A DNA stretch of 64,000 bases from positions 3,720,001 to 3,784,000 of the forward strand of contig NZ_CP087203.1 of assembly GCF_026016325.1 (NCBI RefSeq), read 5' to 3'. Under the pieces are notes generated by a model. That model searched no databases, was not told the origin of the DNA, and worked only from the letters and a program-made list of their open reading frames with translations. Of the stretch, positions 43,181-54,817 are shown in pieces; position 1 is the stretch's first letter, and each line of letters opens with the position of its first letter. The translations under genes were made by a program, and so were the position numbers. Origin of the DNA: Pseudomonas sp. B21-056. Its GTDB lineage: Bacteria > Pseudomonadota > Gammaproteobacteria > Pseudomonadales > Pseudomonadaceae.

Positions 43181-45187
43181 TCAGACAATGAAGTGCTTGA
43201 CCATGGCATCCAGCTCGTCGGCCAGGCCCGCCAGCTCGCGACTCGACGCGTGGGTCTGGTTCGCCGCACTGGCCGCCTGGGTGGAAACGTCGCGGATGTT
43301 GAGCAGATTGCTGTCGACCTCGCGGGCCACATGGGACTGCTCCTGGGTGGAGCTGGCAATGCTCTGGCTGCGTTCATTGATCTGCACGATGGCCGCGCCA
43401 ATGGCGCCCAGGGCGGCGCCCGCCTCGCGCGCGACTTCGAGGGTGTCGCGGGTCTTGCCGTTGCTGTTCTGCATGGCGCCGAGGGCTTGCTCGCTGCCGG
43501 TCTTGACCGAGCCGATGATGCTCTCGATCTGCCGGGTTGACTCCTGGGTCCGCTGCGCCAGTGCCCGGACTTCGTCTGCCACCACGGCAAAACCGCGCCC
43601 GCTTTCCCCCGCCCTCGCCGCTTCGATCGCGGCGTTCAAGGCCAGCATGTTGGTCTGTTCGGCGATGCCGCGAATGACATCCAGCACGGAAGTGATGCCG
43701 CCGATCTCCCGCGCCAGATGCTGCAAGGCATCGGTGGTGTGCTCGATATCACCGGCCAGGGACTCGATGGCACCGACGGTACGTCCGACACTCTCCTGGC
43801 CCTGGTGGGAGCACTGGTCGGCAGATTCGGACACCTGGGAAGCCGAGACGGCATTGCGTGCGACGTCCTCGATGGCGCTGGTCAGCTCGGTGACGGCGGT
43901 GGCAGCCTGGTCCAGCTCACCGCTCTGTCGCGTCAGGCCATGGCTGGCGTCCTGGGTCACGGTGCTCAACTCTGCGGCGGTCGACGCCAGGCGCCTGGCG
44001 GAGTTCACGATGCGCTTGACGGTCTCGCGCAATCCTTCCTGCATATGCTGCAAGGCTTGCAGCAAGCGCGCCGGCTCGTCCATACCGAGCGCATCGACCG
44101 GATGGCTCAGATCGCCCGCCGTGATACGTTCGGCGGCCTGCAAGGCCACGCTCATCTGCTTGAGCAGCCGCAGCACCATCGAGGTTGCCAGCACCGCACC
44201 GACCAGCAACATCACCAACAGGCCGGCGCACATCAACAGGATGTCGTGCCAGGCACCGTCACGGCGTGCCTCGAGCGCAGCGGCGAGCGCGGCCAACGCC
44301 GGCCGGTTGAAGGCATACAACGCGTCGACCGTCCTGGCATAGGTCGCGATGTAGTCGGCCACCGGATAACCGGGTTCGCTGGCCGAAATCAATTGGGTGT
44401 CGGTCAGCTTCAACGCTTGCTCGACCTGGGGGCGCAGTGTTGCCAGGGGCGTGCTCAAGAGCGCATTGAACTCAGGGCTGGCGGCGTTGGCCTTGGTGAA
44501 CGCGCGGTTCAACTGGTCAAAGCTGTCCAGGACCTGGGTCGTCAGGCTGCTCAGCTTCGCACGCTGCTCCGGCTGGATCTGCCCTTGCGCCAGATACAGG
44601 GCGCCGGTGGCACTCAACTGTCCAAGCAACTCGCCGGTCTGCGGCAGGTCAACCATCGTGCCGCTCATCAGGTAATAGGTTTCGAAGATCGGGTCCAGCG
44701 ACAACTCGAAATGATCGAGCAGCCCATCCTCGACTTGCAGAGCGGCCGCGATCAACCGGGCATGGGCCGCCAGGCTTTGCGAACCGTCGATGGTCGCGCC
44801 CGAGACCTGCCTGGCCAGTTCGCCCCATTGCCGGCGCACCTGTCCAAACGCATCCACGAGGTTGGAGGGAACCTGGGATTGATTCAACACCCGTTCGGTT
44901 TGCTCGAAGGCGCGCTCCACCTCGGCCTGTTTCTTCTGCCTGGTGTCAAGCAGTCCACGGTTACCACCCAGCACAGCGGACGCAAGGCCGCTATGCTGCT
45001 GGGTCAGTTGCACCAGATGCAACAATTCCTGCACCGGCTGCATGCCGCGAGCTTCCTGCACTGCCTGACGGCTCTGACTCAAGGCGCCCAGCACATACAA
45101 CGAAGTCGGCGCAGCGATCAGCGCCAGGCACAGCAACGCCAGCATTGAAAACTTGCCGGGTAAAGACAATCGATCAAGTACGTGCAT
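43181..45187 (-). CDS. Methyl-accepting chemotaxis protein 1
   Basis: A 668-residue transmembrane receptor. TM1 lies at about residues 13-33, a large all-helical periplasmic domain (about 34-330) follows, TM2 at about 335-358, then HAMP and the signalling domain. The hairpin tip reads [20 protein letters not shown], then [18 protein letters not shown]; this differs from the tip-flanking text of the other three long receptors, so it belongs to another receptor class or came separately. No C-terminal pentapeptide (ends VKHFIV). The ATG at 45187 overlaps the previous gene by 14 bases. Confidence 0.9.
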   Translation of the reverse strand: MHVLDRLSLPGKFSMLALLCLALIAAPTSLYVLGALSQSRQAVQEARGMQPVQELLHLVQLTQQHSGLASAVLGGNRGLLDTRQKKQAEVERAFEQTERVLNQSQVPSNLVDAFGQVRRQWGELARQVSGATIDGSQSLAAHARLIAAALQVEDGLLDHFELSLDPIFETYYLMSGTMVDLPQTGELLGQLSATGALYLAQGQIQPEQRAKLSSLTTQVLDSFDQLNRAFTKANAASPEFNALLSTPLATLRPQVEQALKLTDTQLISASEPGYPVADYIATYARTVDALYAFNRPALAALAAALEARRDGAWHDILLMCAGLLVMLLVGAVLATSMVLRLLKQMSVALQAAERITAGDLSHPVDALGMDEPARLLQALQHMQEGLRETVKRIVNSARRLASTAAELSTVTQDASHGLTRQSGELDQAATAVTELTSAIEDVARNAVSASQVSESADQCSHQGQESVGRTVGAIESLAGDIEHTTDALQHLAREIGGITSVLDVIRGIAEQTNMLALNAAIEAARAGESGRGFAVVADEVRALAQRTQESTRQIESIIGSVKTGSEQALGAMQNSNGKTRDTLEVAREAGAALGAIGAAIVQINERSQSIASSTQEQSHVAREVDSNLLNIRDVSTQAASAANQTHASSRELAGLADELDAMVKHFIV

Positions 45188-46751
45188 AGGTGGCCTCTCG
45201 GCGCGTTTTGAAGGAATTCGCAAGGCTTGGAGCCGAGGCATCGCTCAGGGTGAAGAAGCTCATCAGTTGTTGCAGTTGCTCGGCCTGACCGCTCATTTCC
45301 TCAGCGGTGGCGGCCAGTTCCTCGGAGGCCGAGGCGTTCTGCTGGGTGATCTGGTTGAGCTGGTTCACCGCTATGTTGATCTGGCCCGCGCCGCTGGATT
45401 GCTCCTGGGAAGCGGCGGCGATTTCCTGCACCAGCTCGTTGGTCCTGGCGATACCGGGCACGATCCCTTCGAGCAGGCTGCCGGCGCGTTCAGCCAGCGC
45501 CACCGAGCCCTTGGCGACTTCACCGATTTCCTGGGCCGCGACCTGGCTGCGCTCGGCCAGCTTGCGCACTTCGGCGGCGACCACGGCAAAGCCCTTACCA
45601 TGCTCGCCGGCGCGGGCGGCTTCGATGGCGGCGTTGAGGGCCAACAGGTTGGTCTGGTAGGCGATGTCATCAATGATGCCGATCCGCTCGGCGATGCTTT
45701 TCATCGCCCGGACAGTGTCCTTGACCGCCTCGCCGCCCTCGATGGCTTGCCGGGCGGCATTGCCGGCCATGCCTTCGGTGATCCTGGCATTGCCGGTGTT
45801 CTGTTCGATGGAGGTGGACATCTGCTCCACCGAGGTGGAGGTCTCTTCGACGCTGACGGCTTGCTCGCTGGCGGTCTGGCTGAGCGATTGCGCGGTAGCC
45901 GACACTTCCTCCGAAGCACCGGCCAGGGCATGCGCGGCATCACGCACCTCGCCAATGATGCGATTGAGCTGTCCGCCGGTATCCTGCATGGACCTCAACA
46001 ACTCGCCCAACTCATCGTTGGCCGTGTATTGCACCTCAAAGTCCAGTTTGCCCTCGGCCAGATGCCGGGCACTGCCCATGGCCGCCCGCAGGCCTTTGCC
46101 AAGGCGGCGGATTACCCCGACAGCCAGGATCAGGACACTGATCAGGCCGGCCAGTATCAGCGCCATGGAAAAGTTGCGCATATGGGTAAAGTGCGCCTCG
46201 GCAAGGACAGTTTCCCGTGCCGCCTGTTGTTGCACCCGCGCCTCGACCTGCGCGACGAGCGCCTGGAATCCGTCGCTGGTGGAACGGTCGATGCCCTGGA
46301 CCTGACGGTCGACAAGTTGGCCCGGATTCACCGCTTGCGGGTCGAAGCTGTCCAGCGCCAAACGATAACGTCGCCCCAGTTCGGCGTGGTGATCGATCAA
46401 CTTTGCCACTTCACTGCCGTCGAGCTGCTGCGCTTGCAACTGCTCCCGCACCTTGCCAAGCAGCGCCTGTACCCGGCCCTCTTCCTCTGCGAAACGGCTC
46501 TGGTATTTTTCGAAGCCCTGGAGGTCCTGGCCACGCAGAAGAATGTTCTTCCACTCCTGGACCTGCGTCTTGAAATGACTGTGGGCCGTTTCGATGTCGA
46601 TCAACATATGGGTTTGTTGATCGAAAGCGTCGAGGCTGTCGACCAAGGTGTTCTTGAGGCTCTGCATCTGATACAGGGCGACGGCACCGAGAACCAGCAA
46701 GAGCAGGCTGCTCACACTGGCCAGCAGGAAAAGACGCAGGCGCAGGCTCAT
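45174..46751 (-). CDS. Methyl-accepting chemotaxis protein 2
   Basis: A 525-residue receptor with TM1 at about 6-28, a helical (4HB-like) periplasmic domain of about 160 residues, TM2 at about 190-212, HAMP and signalling domain. Tip text [20 protein letters not shown] is shared with receptors 3 and 4, and the flanking DNA is nearly identical too. The C-terminus ([13 protein letters not shown]) lacks the tether seen in receptors 3 and 4. It overlaps the membrane-CheW gene by four bases. Confidence 0.9.
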   Translation of the reverse strand: MSLRLRLFLLASVSSLLLLVLGAVALYQMQSLKNTLVDSLDAFDQQTHMLIDIETAHSHFKTQVQEWKNILLRGQDLQGFEKYQSRFAEEEGRVQALLGKVREQLQAQQLDGSEVAKLIDHHAELGRRYRLALDSFDPQAVNPGQLVDRQVQGIDRSTSDGFQALVAQVEARVQQQAARETVLAEAHFTHMRNFSMALILAGLISVLILAVGVIRRLGKGLRAAMGSARHLAEGKLDFEVQYTANDELGELLRSMQDTGGQLNRIIGEVRDAAHALAGASEEVSATAQSLSQTASEQAVSVEETSTSVEQMSTSIEQNTGNARITEGMAGNAARQAIEGGEAVKDTVRAMKSIAERIGIIDDIAYQTNLLALNAAIEAARAGEHGKGFAVVAAEVRKLAERSQVAAQEIGEVAKGSVALAERAGSLLEGIVPGIARTNELVQEIAAASQEQSSGAGQINIAVNQLNQITQQNASASEELAATAEEMSGQAEQLQQLMSFFTLSDASAPSLANSFKTRREATYART

Positions 46752-47791
46752 GTTGGCAACTCTTGCTGTTCTGCTGGCCGAGGCAATGTGCGCAGCACGC
46801 CGGACTCACTCACCAGCAAGGCTCGCTCGATGTCCAGCAGCGTCACTCTGTGATTGTTGACCGTGGCGATGCCAAGGACGAGCTCGTCGCCCACCCCGTC
46901 GCCCGACATTACAGGTGCTTCGATCTGCCCCCAGGGAATATTGAGGATTCTTCCAGCCATGTCGGCCACCAGGCCGACCCGTTGCCAACGATCGCCCACC
47001 GGCACTTCGACCACGATAATGCTGGTGCTCGCCCCGATATTGACGGGCTTCCCGGCGAAGTGCACGCCCAGGTCAATGATCGGCACCAATGAACTGCCCA
47101 GCCTCACCGCCCTGCGAGATTGCGCTGGCCGGTCAGGCTTGGGAATGAGTTGAGTGGCCTCCATGAGGGCGTGTACATGCAACATGCTCACCGCGAAGGC
47201 CATGCCGTCGAGTGTGAAGGAAAGGTACTGGCTGTCCAGTGTGCTGTTCTTTACGGTCACTCGCGGCTCGACGACAGTGCGGTTGAGGGTCTGGCTTCTT
47301 TCCAGCATATGCGTGGTCAGATTCGCCAGGTACTGCATCTTGTCCGCCAGATCGGCGAACGCCTGCGCCGGGTTCGTATCAGGTTGCGTTGCAATGGCAG
47401 GGTTGGATATCCGAGGGCTGGCCGGCGCCTCAGCCTCATTGGCGACCACCCATTGCGCCGCCACCGGCCCCGCCTTCATGGGCGTCACCCGTTGGCTGCC
47501 CAGAACGGCGGAAATATCGGCAAGCTGCTCCATCGTACTGCGCTGGAACCGCTCAAGACTATCGGGAGCAGGTTCGCAAAGAGGCTCGCCGGGTGGACCA
47601 GGGTTGACTTCGCAAGACGGGTGGCGCCGGTAGTGGATCACGATGCTCACCAACATCACCAAACCGGGGGCAACCGCCAGCAACAGCCAGAACGACAACC
47701 CCAGTTCACTGATCAGCGCAAACAGCACCACCAGCAGCGACAGCATGGCGACACTACCGCCAAGCATGACGCCCCCCTTAAAACGCTTCAT
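46748..47791 (-). CDS. Membrane-anchored CheW-domain protein
   Basis: A 347-residue protein with two N-terminal transmembrane helices (about residues 8-28 and 32-53), then a Pro-rich linker with a short helical part ([20 protein letters not shown]), and a C-terminal CheW domain (about 185-335). That domain contains [38 protein letters not shown] and [14 protein letters not shown]. CheW normally is a soluble adaptor joining CheA to receptors; a membrane-tethered version is unusual. It lies between two receptor genes, 18 bp after receptor 3. Confidence 0.82.
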   Translation of the reverse strand: MKRFKGGVMLGGSVAMLSLLVVLFALISELGLSFWLLLAVAPGLVMLVSIVIHYRRHPSCEVNPGPPGEPLCEPAPDSLERFQRSTMEQLADISAVLGSQRVTPMKAGPVAAQWVVANEAEAPASPRISNPAIATQPDTNPAQAFADLADKMQYLANLTTHMLERSQTLNRTVVEPRVTVKNSTLDSQYLSFTLDGMAFAVSMLHVHALMEATQLIPKPDRPAQSRRAVRLGSSLVPIIDLGVHFAGKPVNIGASTSIIVVEVPVGDRWQRVGLVADMAGRILNIPWGQIEAPVMSGDGVGDELVLGIATVNNHRVTLLDIERALLVSESGVLRTLPRPAEQQELPT

Positions 47792-47809
47792 TACACATAC
47801 TCACCTTGG

Positions 47810-50371
47810 TCATTCCTGAAAGCGCACGAAACCGGCCGGCAAGGCCGAGCCTCGGGTCCCGGCCACCCGGCTGAGCGCAGGCTGGGCCGCAACCGCGGAA
47901 GGTTTGTTCAAGGCCATTGGCGAGACCCCACGCTCACTTTCATCCTGATGGTCCAGGCTGAAAAAACTCATCCGCTGCTGCAGTTGCTCGGCCTGGCCGC
48001 GCATCTGCTCGGCGGTGGCGGCCAGTTCCTCGGAGGCCGAGGCGTTCTGCTGGGTGATCTGGTTGAGCTGGTTCATCGCCGTGTTGATCTGGTTGACCCC
48101 CGTGGACTGCTCCTCGGAGGCGGCGGAGATTTCCTGTACCAGGTCGCTGGTCTTGGCGATGCCAGGCACGATCTCGTCGAGCAGGCTGCCGGCGCGTTCG
48201 GCCAATGCCACCGAACCCTTGGCCACTTCACCGATTTCCTGGGCGGCGACCTGGCTGCGCTCGGCCAGCTTGCGCACTTCAGCGGCGACCACGGCAAAGC
48301 CTTTGCCATGCTCGCCGGCGCGGGCAGCTTCGATGGCGGCGTTGAGGGCCAGCAGGTTGGTCTGGTAGGCGATGTCATCGATGATGCCGATTTTCTCGGC
48401 GATGCTCTTCATCGCCCGGACCGTGTCCTTGACAGCCTCACCGCCCTCGACCGCTTGCCGGGCGGCATTGCCGGCCATGCCGTCGGTAACCCGGGCGTTC
48501 TCGCTGTTCTGCTCGATGGAGGCGGACATCTGCTCCACCGACGCGGAGGTTTCTTCAACGCTGACGGCTTGCTCGCTGGCAGCCTGGCTCATGGACAACG
48601 CGGTGGAACTGACCTCCTCGCTGGCCGACGCGATATGCCCGGTGGTGCTGTTGACTTCACCAATGATGCTCGACAGCGTGGTGATGGTGTTATTGACCGC
48701 GCTCTTGAGGGCTTCGAACGTGCCCTGGTACTGCTTGTCGATCCCCTGGGTCAGATCACCCTGTTCCAGGCCGTTGAGGACACGCAGCACATCCTTGAGC
48801 GCGTTGTCGGCGGTACTGACAATCTGGTTCATGCCTTCGGCCACCAGTTTGTAGAAGCCGGTCTTGTCTTCACTCGCCACACGCCCGGAGAAATCCCCTG
48901 CGGCGGCGGCCGCGACCACGTTGACGATCTCCTGCTCGGCGTTCACTTCCGCCGTGCGGTCGATCCACTCCAACACCGTGCCCAGACGAGCACCATCGGG
49001 GTTGTAGATCGGACTGGCACTGAGCCTGAAGACCATGTCGCCGACCGGCACCTGGGCGACGTGGGTGCCGCGCAAACTGCTCAAGAGATTGCGCTGATGA
49101 CTGGGGTTCTTGTGGAAGATGTCGAAGTTCGCGCCGATGATCTTGTCCGCGCTGAACTGCGGCAGCACCTTGCGCATATTGGCTTCGGACGAGCGCATCA
49201 GGGCTTCGGTGGAACGGTTCATGTAACGGATGATGCCGTCGTTGTCCGCCATCATCACGTTGACCGACGCGTTGTCCAGGGTGGTCTTGAGGTTGGTCGC
49301 GACATCGGCGGCGGCCGCGGCGTTCTTCAACTGCTGGCGCGTGGTTTCGATGGCCTCGTTGATGAACGCCTTCTTGCCGGGCAACTGTTCCAGGAACACA
49401 TCGAGGTTGCCGTTGCCCAGCTCCATGACGCATTGCATGGCCTTCTGCTTGGCGGCGATGTGGCCGCGCACCATGGTGTTGACGCCTTCGGCCATGTCCT
49501 TGTAGGCCCCGCGGTACTGGGAGGTGTCGACCTGTACGTCGATATCGCCCTTGTCGTGCTCGGCGGACATGCGGTTCATGTCGGCCATCAGCGTCTGCAA
49601 TACGGTACAGGCGCGCTGGATAGCATTGCCCAGCAAACCGGTCTCGTCACGACGATCACTGCTGCTGCCCTTGCTCAGATTGCCTTCGGCGAGGCGATTG
49701 GCAGCGGTCATGACATCGTGCAGCGGGCGCGTGATCGAGCGGGTGATGATGAAGGCGATCAACCCGCCCAACACGATGACGCTCCCCAACAAGGCGAGCA
49801 TCATCTGGACGCTGCGGCTATAGTTTTGTGCGGACTGTCCGACGGCCTCTTCGGTTTTACGTTGCTGGTAGGCCATCATCGCGTCGAGCGCCCTGAACAG
49901 AGCATCCTGCGCTGCTGTCACCTCGCCGGTCAGGACATCGCCGGCCTCTTCATGCTGGTTGTCGGCGGCCAGTTTCAACGCCTTGTCCAGCAGCGGTACA
50001 GCACTCTGGAAACGCGCACGGATCTCAGCCGAGATCTGCTTGGCTTCGTCCGTGGACACGCCGTTTTCCATGTCGTTGAGCACTTTGTCGAACGTGCTCC
50101 GGGCCGCCAGAAGACGCTCGCCTTCCCTGCGGTTGCGCTCCGCATCGCTGGTCAGGACGATGTCGCGACTGGTGCGAGCGACGATATTCATCTGGTTACG
50201 CAGCGTGGCGACCTGCAGGATGCGGTTCAGGCGCAGGCTGGAGACTTCGTCGAGGTCACCCTTGATGTCTTGCATGCTCTGGATGCCCATATAGGCGAGC
50301 ATGGCGGTAAGGGTCAGCACGGCGGTGAAACCAAGGGTCAGGCGAACGCCGACACGCATATTCTTGAACAT
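47810..50371 (-). CDS. Methyl-accepting chemotaxis protein 3, with PAS domain
   Basis: An 853-residue receptor. TM1 at about 8-30, helical periplasmic domain to about 188, TM2 at about 190-212, HAMP, a helical stretch, then a cytoplasmic PAS domain (about 370-480, [20 protein letters not shown]). A second HAMP-like region ([21 protein letters not shown]) and the signalling domain follow. PAS plus chained HAMP recalls Aer2/McpB of the P. aeruginosa che2 system. The tail ends PAGFVRFQE, an aromatic-xx-Phe pentapeptide. The start at 50371 ([15 protein letters not shown] upstream) is preferred over a codon at 50404. Confidence 0.9.
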   Translation of the reverse strand: MFKNMRVGVRLTLGFTAVLTLTAMLAYMGIQSMQDIKGDLDEVSSLRLNRILQVATLRNQMNIVARTSRDIVLTSDAERNRREGERLLAARSTFDKVLNDMENGVSTDEAKQISAEIRARFQSAVPLLDKALKLAADNQHEEAGDVLTGEVTAAQDALFRALDAMMAYQQRKTEEAVGQSAQNYSRSVQMMLALLGSVIVLGGLIAFIITRSITRPLHDVMTAANRLAEGNLSKGSSSDRRDETGLLGNAIQRACTVLQTLMADMNRMSAEHDKGDIDVQVDTSQYRGAYKDMAEGVNTMVRGHIAAKQKAMQCVMELGNGNLDVFLEQLPGKKAFINEAIETTRQQLKNAAAAADVATNLKTTLDNASVNVMMADNDGIIRYMNRSTEALMRSSEANMRKVLPQFSADKIIGANFDIFHKNPSHQRNLLSSLRGTHVAQVPVGDMVFRLSASPIYNPDGARLGTVLEWIDRTAEVNAEQEIVNVVAAAAAGDFSGRVASEDKTGFYKLVAEGMNQIVSTADNALKDVLRVLNGLEQGDLTQGIDKQYQGTFEALKSAVNNTITTLSSIIGEVNSTTGHIASASEEVSSTALSMSQAASEQAVSVEETSASVEQMSASIEQNSENARVTDGMAGNAARQAVEGGEAVKDTVRAMKSIAEKIGIIDDIAYQTNLLALNAAIEAARAGEHGKGFAVVAAEVRKLAERSQVAAQEIGEVAKGSVALAERAGSLLDEIVPGIAKTSDLVQEISAASEEQSTGVNQINTAMNQLNQITQQNASASEELAATAEQMRGQAEQLQQRMSFFSLDHQDESERGVSPMALNKPSAVAAQPALSRVAGTRGSALPAGFVRFQE

Positions 50372-50422
50372 GGTCTTTCCATTTCTAAGTGACAGGGAGC
50401 GCATTGCTAACGGGGTGTCGCC

Positions 50423-50947
50423 TTACTCGTTGGTGGTCGGGCTCCCGGCAACCTGGGCCAACACGGCGAGTTCATCCACCGAAAGCACCCGGCCGATGTC
50501 CAGGAGGATGACAAAGTGTCCGCCAACCTTGCCCATGCCCTGGATGAAGTCGGTACGGATATGGGCACCGAAGGCCGGCGGCGGCTCGATGTCGGCCGGC
50601 GCGATTTCCAGCACTTCGTTCACCGCGTCCACCAGCACACCGATCACCTGTTGTTCGTCGGCGTGGTCCACTTCCAGGATGACAATGCAGGTGCGCCGAC
50701 CGACCTCGGTCTGCCGGCCGCCGAAGCGTGCACCCAGGTCGATCACCGGCACCACGGCCCCACGCAGGTTGATCACCCCACGGATGCTCGGCGGCATCAT
50801 CGGCACGCCGGTGAGCTGGCCGTATTCGATGATCTCCTTGACGCTGAGGGTGCCCACGGCGAATGTTTCGCCGGCCAGGGTGAAGGTCAGGTATTGCCGG
50901 GTCTCCGGCACGTTGTCGGGGCTTTTCATCTTGCTCGCCTGGTTCAT
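50423..50947 (-). CDS. cheW: Chemotaxis coupling protein CheW
   Basis: A 174-residue soluble adaptor linking receptors to CheA. It has the double beta-barrel text YLTFTLAGETFAVGTLSVKE, INLRGAVVPVIDLGARFG and VGVLVDAVNEVLEI. The start at 50947 (MNQASKMK) has AGGA eight bases upstream, inside the end of the receptor 4 gene, only four bases from its stop. Confidence 0.92.
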   Translation of the reverse strand: MNQASKMKSPDNVPETRQYLTFTLAGETFAVGTLSVKEIIEYGQLTGVPMMPPSIRGVINLRGAVVPVIDLGARFGGRQTEVGRRTCIVILEVDHADEQQVIGVLVDAVNEVLEIAPADIEPPPAFGAHIRTDFIQGMGKVGGHFVILLDIGRVLSVDELAVLAQVAGSPTTNE

Positions 50948-50951
50948 CGCA

Positions 50952-52598
50952 TCAATCCTGGAAACGTACGAAACCGGCCGGCACGGCCGATTCGCGCAGG
51001 CTGGCGGTCGCCCGGCCCGGCATCGGCGCAGGTGCGATCGCGGTGGGCCTGCTGCGCAGGTTGCGTTCGTTTTCGCCATTGCCGGCGAGGGTGAAAAAGC
51101 TCATCAGCTGTTGCAGTTGCTCGGCCTGCCCGCTCATTTCCTCGGCGGTGGCGGCCAGTTCCTCGGAAGCCGAGGCGTTCTGCTGGGTGATCTGGTTGAG
51201 TTGGTTCATCGCCGTGTTGATCTGGCCCGCACCGCTGGATTGTTCTTGCGAAGCGGCGGCGATTTCCTGCACCAGTTCGCTGGTCTTGGCGATGCCGGGC
51301 ACGATCTCGTCGAGCAGGCTGCCGGCACGCTCAGCCAGTGCCACCGAGCCCTTGGCGACTTCACCGATTTCCTGGGCGGCGACCTGACTGCGTTCGGCCA
51401 GCTTGCGCACTTCGGCTGCGACCACGGCAAAACCCTTGCCATGCTCGCCGGCGCGAGCGGCTTCGATGGCGGCGTTGAGCGCCAGCAGATTGGTCTGGTA
51501 GGCAATGTCGTCGATGATGCCGATCTTCTCGGCAATGCTCTTCATCGCGGCAACCGTGTCCTTGACCGCCTCGCCTCCCTCACGGGCCTGCTTGGTGGCG
51601 TTGCCGGCCATGCCATCGGTGACCCTGGCGTTCTCGGTGTTCTGTTCGATGGAGGCGGACATCTGCTCCACCGACGCGGAGGTTTCTTCGACGCTGGCGG
51701 CTTGTTCGCTGGAAGCCTGGCTCATTGATTGCGCAGTGGAGGACACCTCCTCCGAGGCGCTGCTCAAGGCATTGGCTGAGCCACGTACCTCACCGATGAT
51801 CTGCGAGAGCTTGTCGACCATGCCTTTCATGGCCGCAAGCAGGCTACCGGTATCGTTATTACGCAGAGGAATCGTTACGCTGAGATCGCCCTCGGCAATA
51901 CGCCGGGTGATGTCGGCGGCGAATTGCGGCTCACCGCCCAACTGCCGGACCAGACTGCGGGTAATCCAGAGTGCCAGACCGATACCGATAACCAGCGCCA
52001 CGCCAAGCAGGGTGAAGGAAATCAGCCGCGTGCGGTCGTACTCGGCTTGCTCCTGCTTGTCATTATCAGAGAAAGACGCTTCCTGCAGCTCGACCATGTC
52101 GCTGACCAGCTTGGCGTAATCTGCCTGTGCCCGCGCCAGGTCACCATAAAGCACCTCGCTGGCCTGGTCGTTCACGTTGGCGGATGCCAGCTCCACCACG
52201 CGATCCACGTTCTGGTTATAACTCGCGCGAGCACTTTTTATACTATTGAACAGATCCTGCTCCTGCCGGTTGTCAAGCAACTTCTCCAGCCTGTCCATCC
52301 GTGCAGACTGTTCCTTGCGAGTCGCCAGGAATTGATCGCGAAGCTGTTTCATCGCTGGCTCATCGGTCTTGAGGATCAGATCGCGCAGCGTGGTACTGGT
52401 GTCGACCACACCGCTGCTGATGTCGTTGCTGATCTGAACCTTCGGGTAGGCATTGCCGGTGATGTCGTCCACGATCATGTGCACGTTGAACAGACCGTTC
52501 ATGCTGCTGAGTGCCAGCATCAACATCATCAAAAGCATGCCGGCGTAGCCCAGACCGAGCTTGGTGCCGACCCTCATACTGGAAGAAGTGCTCATCAT
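50952..52598 (-). CDS. Methyl-accepting chemotaxis protein 4
   Basis: A 548-residue receptor with TM1 at about 13-34, a 4HB-type periplasmic domain (about 35-190), TM2 at about 192-212, HAMP and signalling domain. The tip is [20 protein letters not shown]. The tail ends PAGFVRFQD, almost the same as receptor 3, after a flexible Pro/Ala/Arg linker, as expected for a CheR tether. The start is MMSTSSS; the second ATG three bases on is equally possible. Confidence 0.9.
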   Translation of the reverse strand: MMSTSSSMRVGTKLGLGYAGMLLMMLMLALSSMNGLFNVHMIVDDITGNAYPKVQISNDISSGVVDTSTTLRDLILKTDEPAMKQLRDQFLATRKEQSARMDRLEKLLDNRQEQDLFNSIKSARASYNQNVDRVVELASANVNDQASEVLYGDLARAQADYAKLVSDMVELQEASFSDNDKQEQAEYDRTRLISFTLLGVALVIGIGLALWITRSLVRQLGGEPQFAADITRRIAEGDLSVTIPLRNNDTGSLLAAMKGMVDKLSQIIGEVRGSANALSSASEEVSSTAQSMSQASSEQAASVEETSASVEQMSASIEQNTENARVTDGMAGNATKQAREGGEAVKDTVAAMKSIAEKIGIIDDIAYQTNLLALNAAIEAARAGEHGKGFAVVAAEVRKLAERSQVAAQEIGEVAKGSVALAERAGSLLDEIVPGIAKTSELVQEIAAASQEQSSGAGQINTAMNQLNQITQQNASASEELAATAEEMSGQAEQLQQLMSFFTLAGNGENERNLRSRPTAIAPAPMPGRATASLRESAVPAGFVRFQD

Positions 52599-52647
52599 GG
52601 GTTCTCTTTTTTATTGGATAACTGAGGGATATCTACGGCAACGCACG

Positions 52648-54804
52648 TCACGAACGCCAACCGTCAGAGACGGCCCGCTGTCGCCTGCCCACGACTTGCT
52701 TGACCAACCCTGAAACATCCAGGATCAGCGCCACTTCGCCGCTGCCAAGAATGGTGAAGCCGCCAATCCCGCCGATCTGCCCGAACACCTTGCCCAGCGG
52801 CTTGATCACGGTCTGGAACTCACCCAGCAGGCGATCCACCACCAGCCCGGCGCGCTGCCCGCCGAACTGCACCACCACCACGTTCTCCCTGCGCGGTGGC
52901 ATGCCTTCGATAGCGAACAACTCCCGCAGGCGGATGAATGGCAGCACCTCGCCGCGCAGATTGAGGTAGTCGAGCCCGTCGTCGGCCGGCAGCTCGATGC
53001 ACTCCACCACCATGTCCTGGGGGATCACGTAGCTGGCGCCGTCGACGCTGACCATGAAACCGTCGATGATCGCCAGGGTCAGCGGCAGGCGGATGCGCAA
53101 CGTGGTGCCCTGCCCCTCGACGCTGTCCAGCTCGACGCTACCGCGCAGGGCGGTGATGTTGCGCTTGACCACGTCCATGCCGACGCCGCGACCGGAAAGG
53201 TTGCTGATCTGCTGCGCAGTGGAGAAGCCAGGCTCGAAGATCAGGTTGAAGATGTCCTTGTCCGCCAGGTGTTGGCCCTCGCTGACCAGGCCACGCTCGA
53301 TAGCCTTGCCAAGGATCCTGGCCTTGTTCAGGCCACCGCCATCATCGGCGACTTCAATCACGATACTGCCGGCGTCGTGATAAGCGTTCAGGCTCAGGGT
53401 GCCCTGGGCCGGTTTGCCTTGGGCCACACGGACGTCGGCGGGCTCGATGCCATGGTCCATGGCGTTGCGCACCAGATGCGTGAGTGGATCGCCGATGCGC
53501 TCCACCACGGTCTTGTCCAGCTCGGTTTCGCCGCCACTGATGTCCAGGCGAATGTCCTTGCCCAGCTCTTTGGAAACGTCGCGCACCACACGCTGGAAAC
53601 GGTTGAAGGTGGAACCGATCTGCACCATGCGCAGGGTCAATGCCGAGTCGCGGACTTCTTCCACCAGACGCGCGAGCACCGCGGTGGCTTCCACCAGCTC
53701 GCTGGCGCCTGCATTACGGGCCGCGAGGTTGGCACTGGCGCCGGCGATGATCAATTCACCCACCAGGTTGATCAACTGATCGAGCTTGCCGGCATCGACG
53801 CGGATCAGATTGTTTTCCTTCTTGCCGTTGTCCTTGGCCGACGGCTGGGCCTTCGAGGGAGCCTCAGCGATCATGGCGGGCATAGGCTGCGCGGCAACCG
53901 GCACCGGATCGGGAGCCTGCTCAGGCGCTGCATCGTCCGGCTCGGTGACCGAGAGCGTGCCGCAGCGGATGAGCAGAATCTCGCCCAGGCGCAGATTCTC
54001 TTCCGGCAGCGCTTGAATCAGTTGCCGGTATTCCTGGGTATTGTTGCGCGGCGGCAGGATATGCACCTGGCAGTCTTCGCGGATGAACTCGAAAGCGCCC
54101 TCGATGGTGGCCTGGTCGGCATCGCTGTGCAGGCCGATCTCGAAGCCCAGGTAACAGCTTTCCGGATCCATCTCCAGCGCGTCCGGGAGGTTGTCGGTGA
54201 GGGTCGCGATGTTGCAGATGCGCCCCAGCGTCGCCAGGTAACGTATGAACGACAGCGGGTCCATACCGTTGCGCAGCAGGTCGCGGCCGAAACGCAGGGA
54301 GATGTGCCAGTGATCGCTTTCCACGGTGTCGTCACGGTCTTCATCGCCAGGCTCATGTGCCGGGAGCGCAGCGCCCTGCTGTGCCATGACGCTGTCTTCC
54401 GGTACCGCAGCCTCGCCCAACAGCTCTCGCAATTCGCCGAGCAGACGGGCACCATCGCCCTGCACGGATGGCGCCGCCGGCCGGTTGTTATCGGCCACCA
54501 GTTTCACCAGCACGCCAATGTGATCGCAGACCTGCAGGAACAGCGCGATCAACACCTTATCGAAATGCAACTGCCTGTCGCGAACGCGGTCCAGCACACT
54601 TTCGGCGACATGGGTGAAGGCCACGATGTCGTCCAGGCCGAACAGGCCGGCCGAGCCCTTGATGGTGTGCGCAGCGCGAAAAATCGCATTGATCGTATCG
54701 GGGTCGTCCGGGGCATTCTCGACGTACAACAGAGCGTCTTCCATCTGTTGCAGCAGTTCGAGGCTTTCAATGATGAACGTCTGTTGGGCATCATCCAGGT
54801 TCAT
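52648..54804 (-). CDS. cheA: Chemotaxis histidine kinase CheA
   Basis: A 718-residue kinase with HPt domain (phospho-His46 in RAAHTIKGSAGL), a P2-like middle region (about 165-285, HWHISLRFGRDLLRNGMDP) and a Pro/Ala linker. The dimerisation domain (LDQLINLVGELII) and ATPase (N-box HLVRNAMDHGIE, G1 VADDGGGLN, G2 GRGVGMDVVKRN) follow. The C-terminal CheW-like domain begins near residue 580. All catalytic motifs are intact. It phosphorylates the CheY and CheB of this operon. The ATG at 54804 lies 13 bp after the STAS gene stop. No cheZ is present. Confidence 0.93.
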   Translation of the reverse strand: MNLDDAQQTFIIESLELLQQMEDALLYVENAPDDPDTINAIFRAAHTIKGSAGLFGLDDIVAFTHVAESVLDRVRDRQLHFDKVLIALFLQVCDHIGVLVKLVADNNRPAAPSVQGDGARLLGELRELLGEAAVPEDSVMAQQGAALPAHEPGDEDRDDTVESDHWHISLRFGRDLLRNGMDPLSFIRYLATLGRICNIATLTDNLPDALEMDPESCYLGFEIGLHSDADQATIEGAFEFIREDCQVHILPPRNNTQEYRQLIQALPEENLRLGEILLIRCGTLSVTEPDDAAPEQAPDPVPVAAQPMPAMIAEAPSKAQPSAKDNGKKENNLIRVDAGKLDQLINLVGELIIAGASANLAARNAGASELVEATAVLARLVEEVRDSALTLRMVQIGSTFNRFQRVVRDVSKELGKDIRLDISGGETELDKTVVERIGDPLTHLVRNAMDHGIEPADVRVAQGKPAQGTLSLNAYHDAGSIVIEVADDGGGLNKARILGKAIERGLVSEGQHLADKDIFNLIFEPGFSTAQQISNLSGRGVGMDVVKRNITALRGSVELDSVEGQGTTLRIRLPLTLAIIDGFMVSVDGASYVIPQDMVVECIELPADDGLDYLNLRGEVLPFIRLRELFAIEGMPPRRENVVVVQFGGQRAGLVVDRLLGEFQTVIKPLGKVFGQIGGIGGFTILGSGEVALILDVSGLVKQVVGRRQRAVSDGWRS

Positions 54805-54817
54805 GGTCGCAGCCCTC

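Noticed and set aside
47120..50392. Very long open frame (1,090 codons) on the plus strand opposite receptor 3
   Set aside because: It is the antisense shadow of a GC-rich coding region: composition is His/Arg/Gly-rich with no known motif, and the minus strand encodes a clear chemoreceptor. The same holds for other long plus-strand frames opposite the ABC, fds, che and bcs genes.
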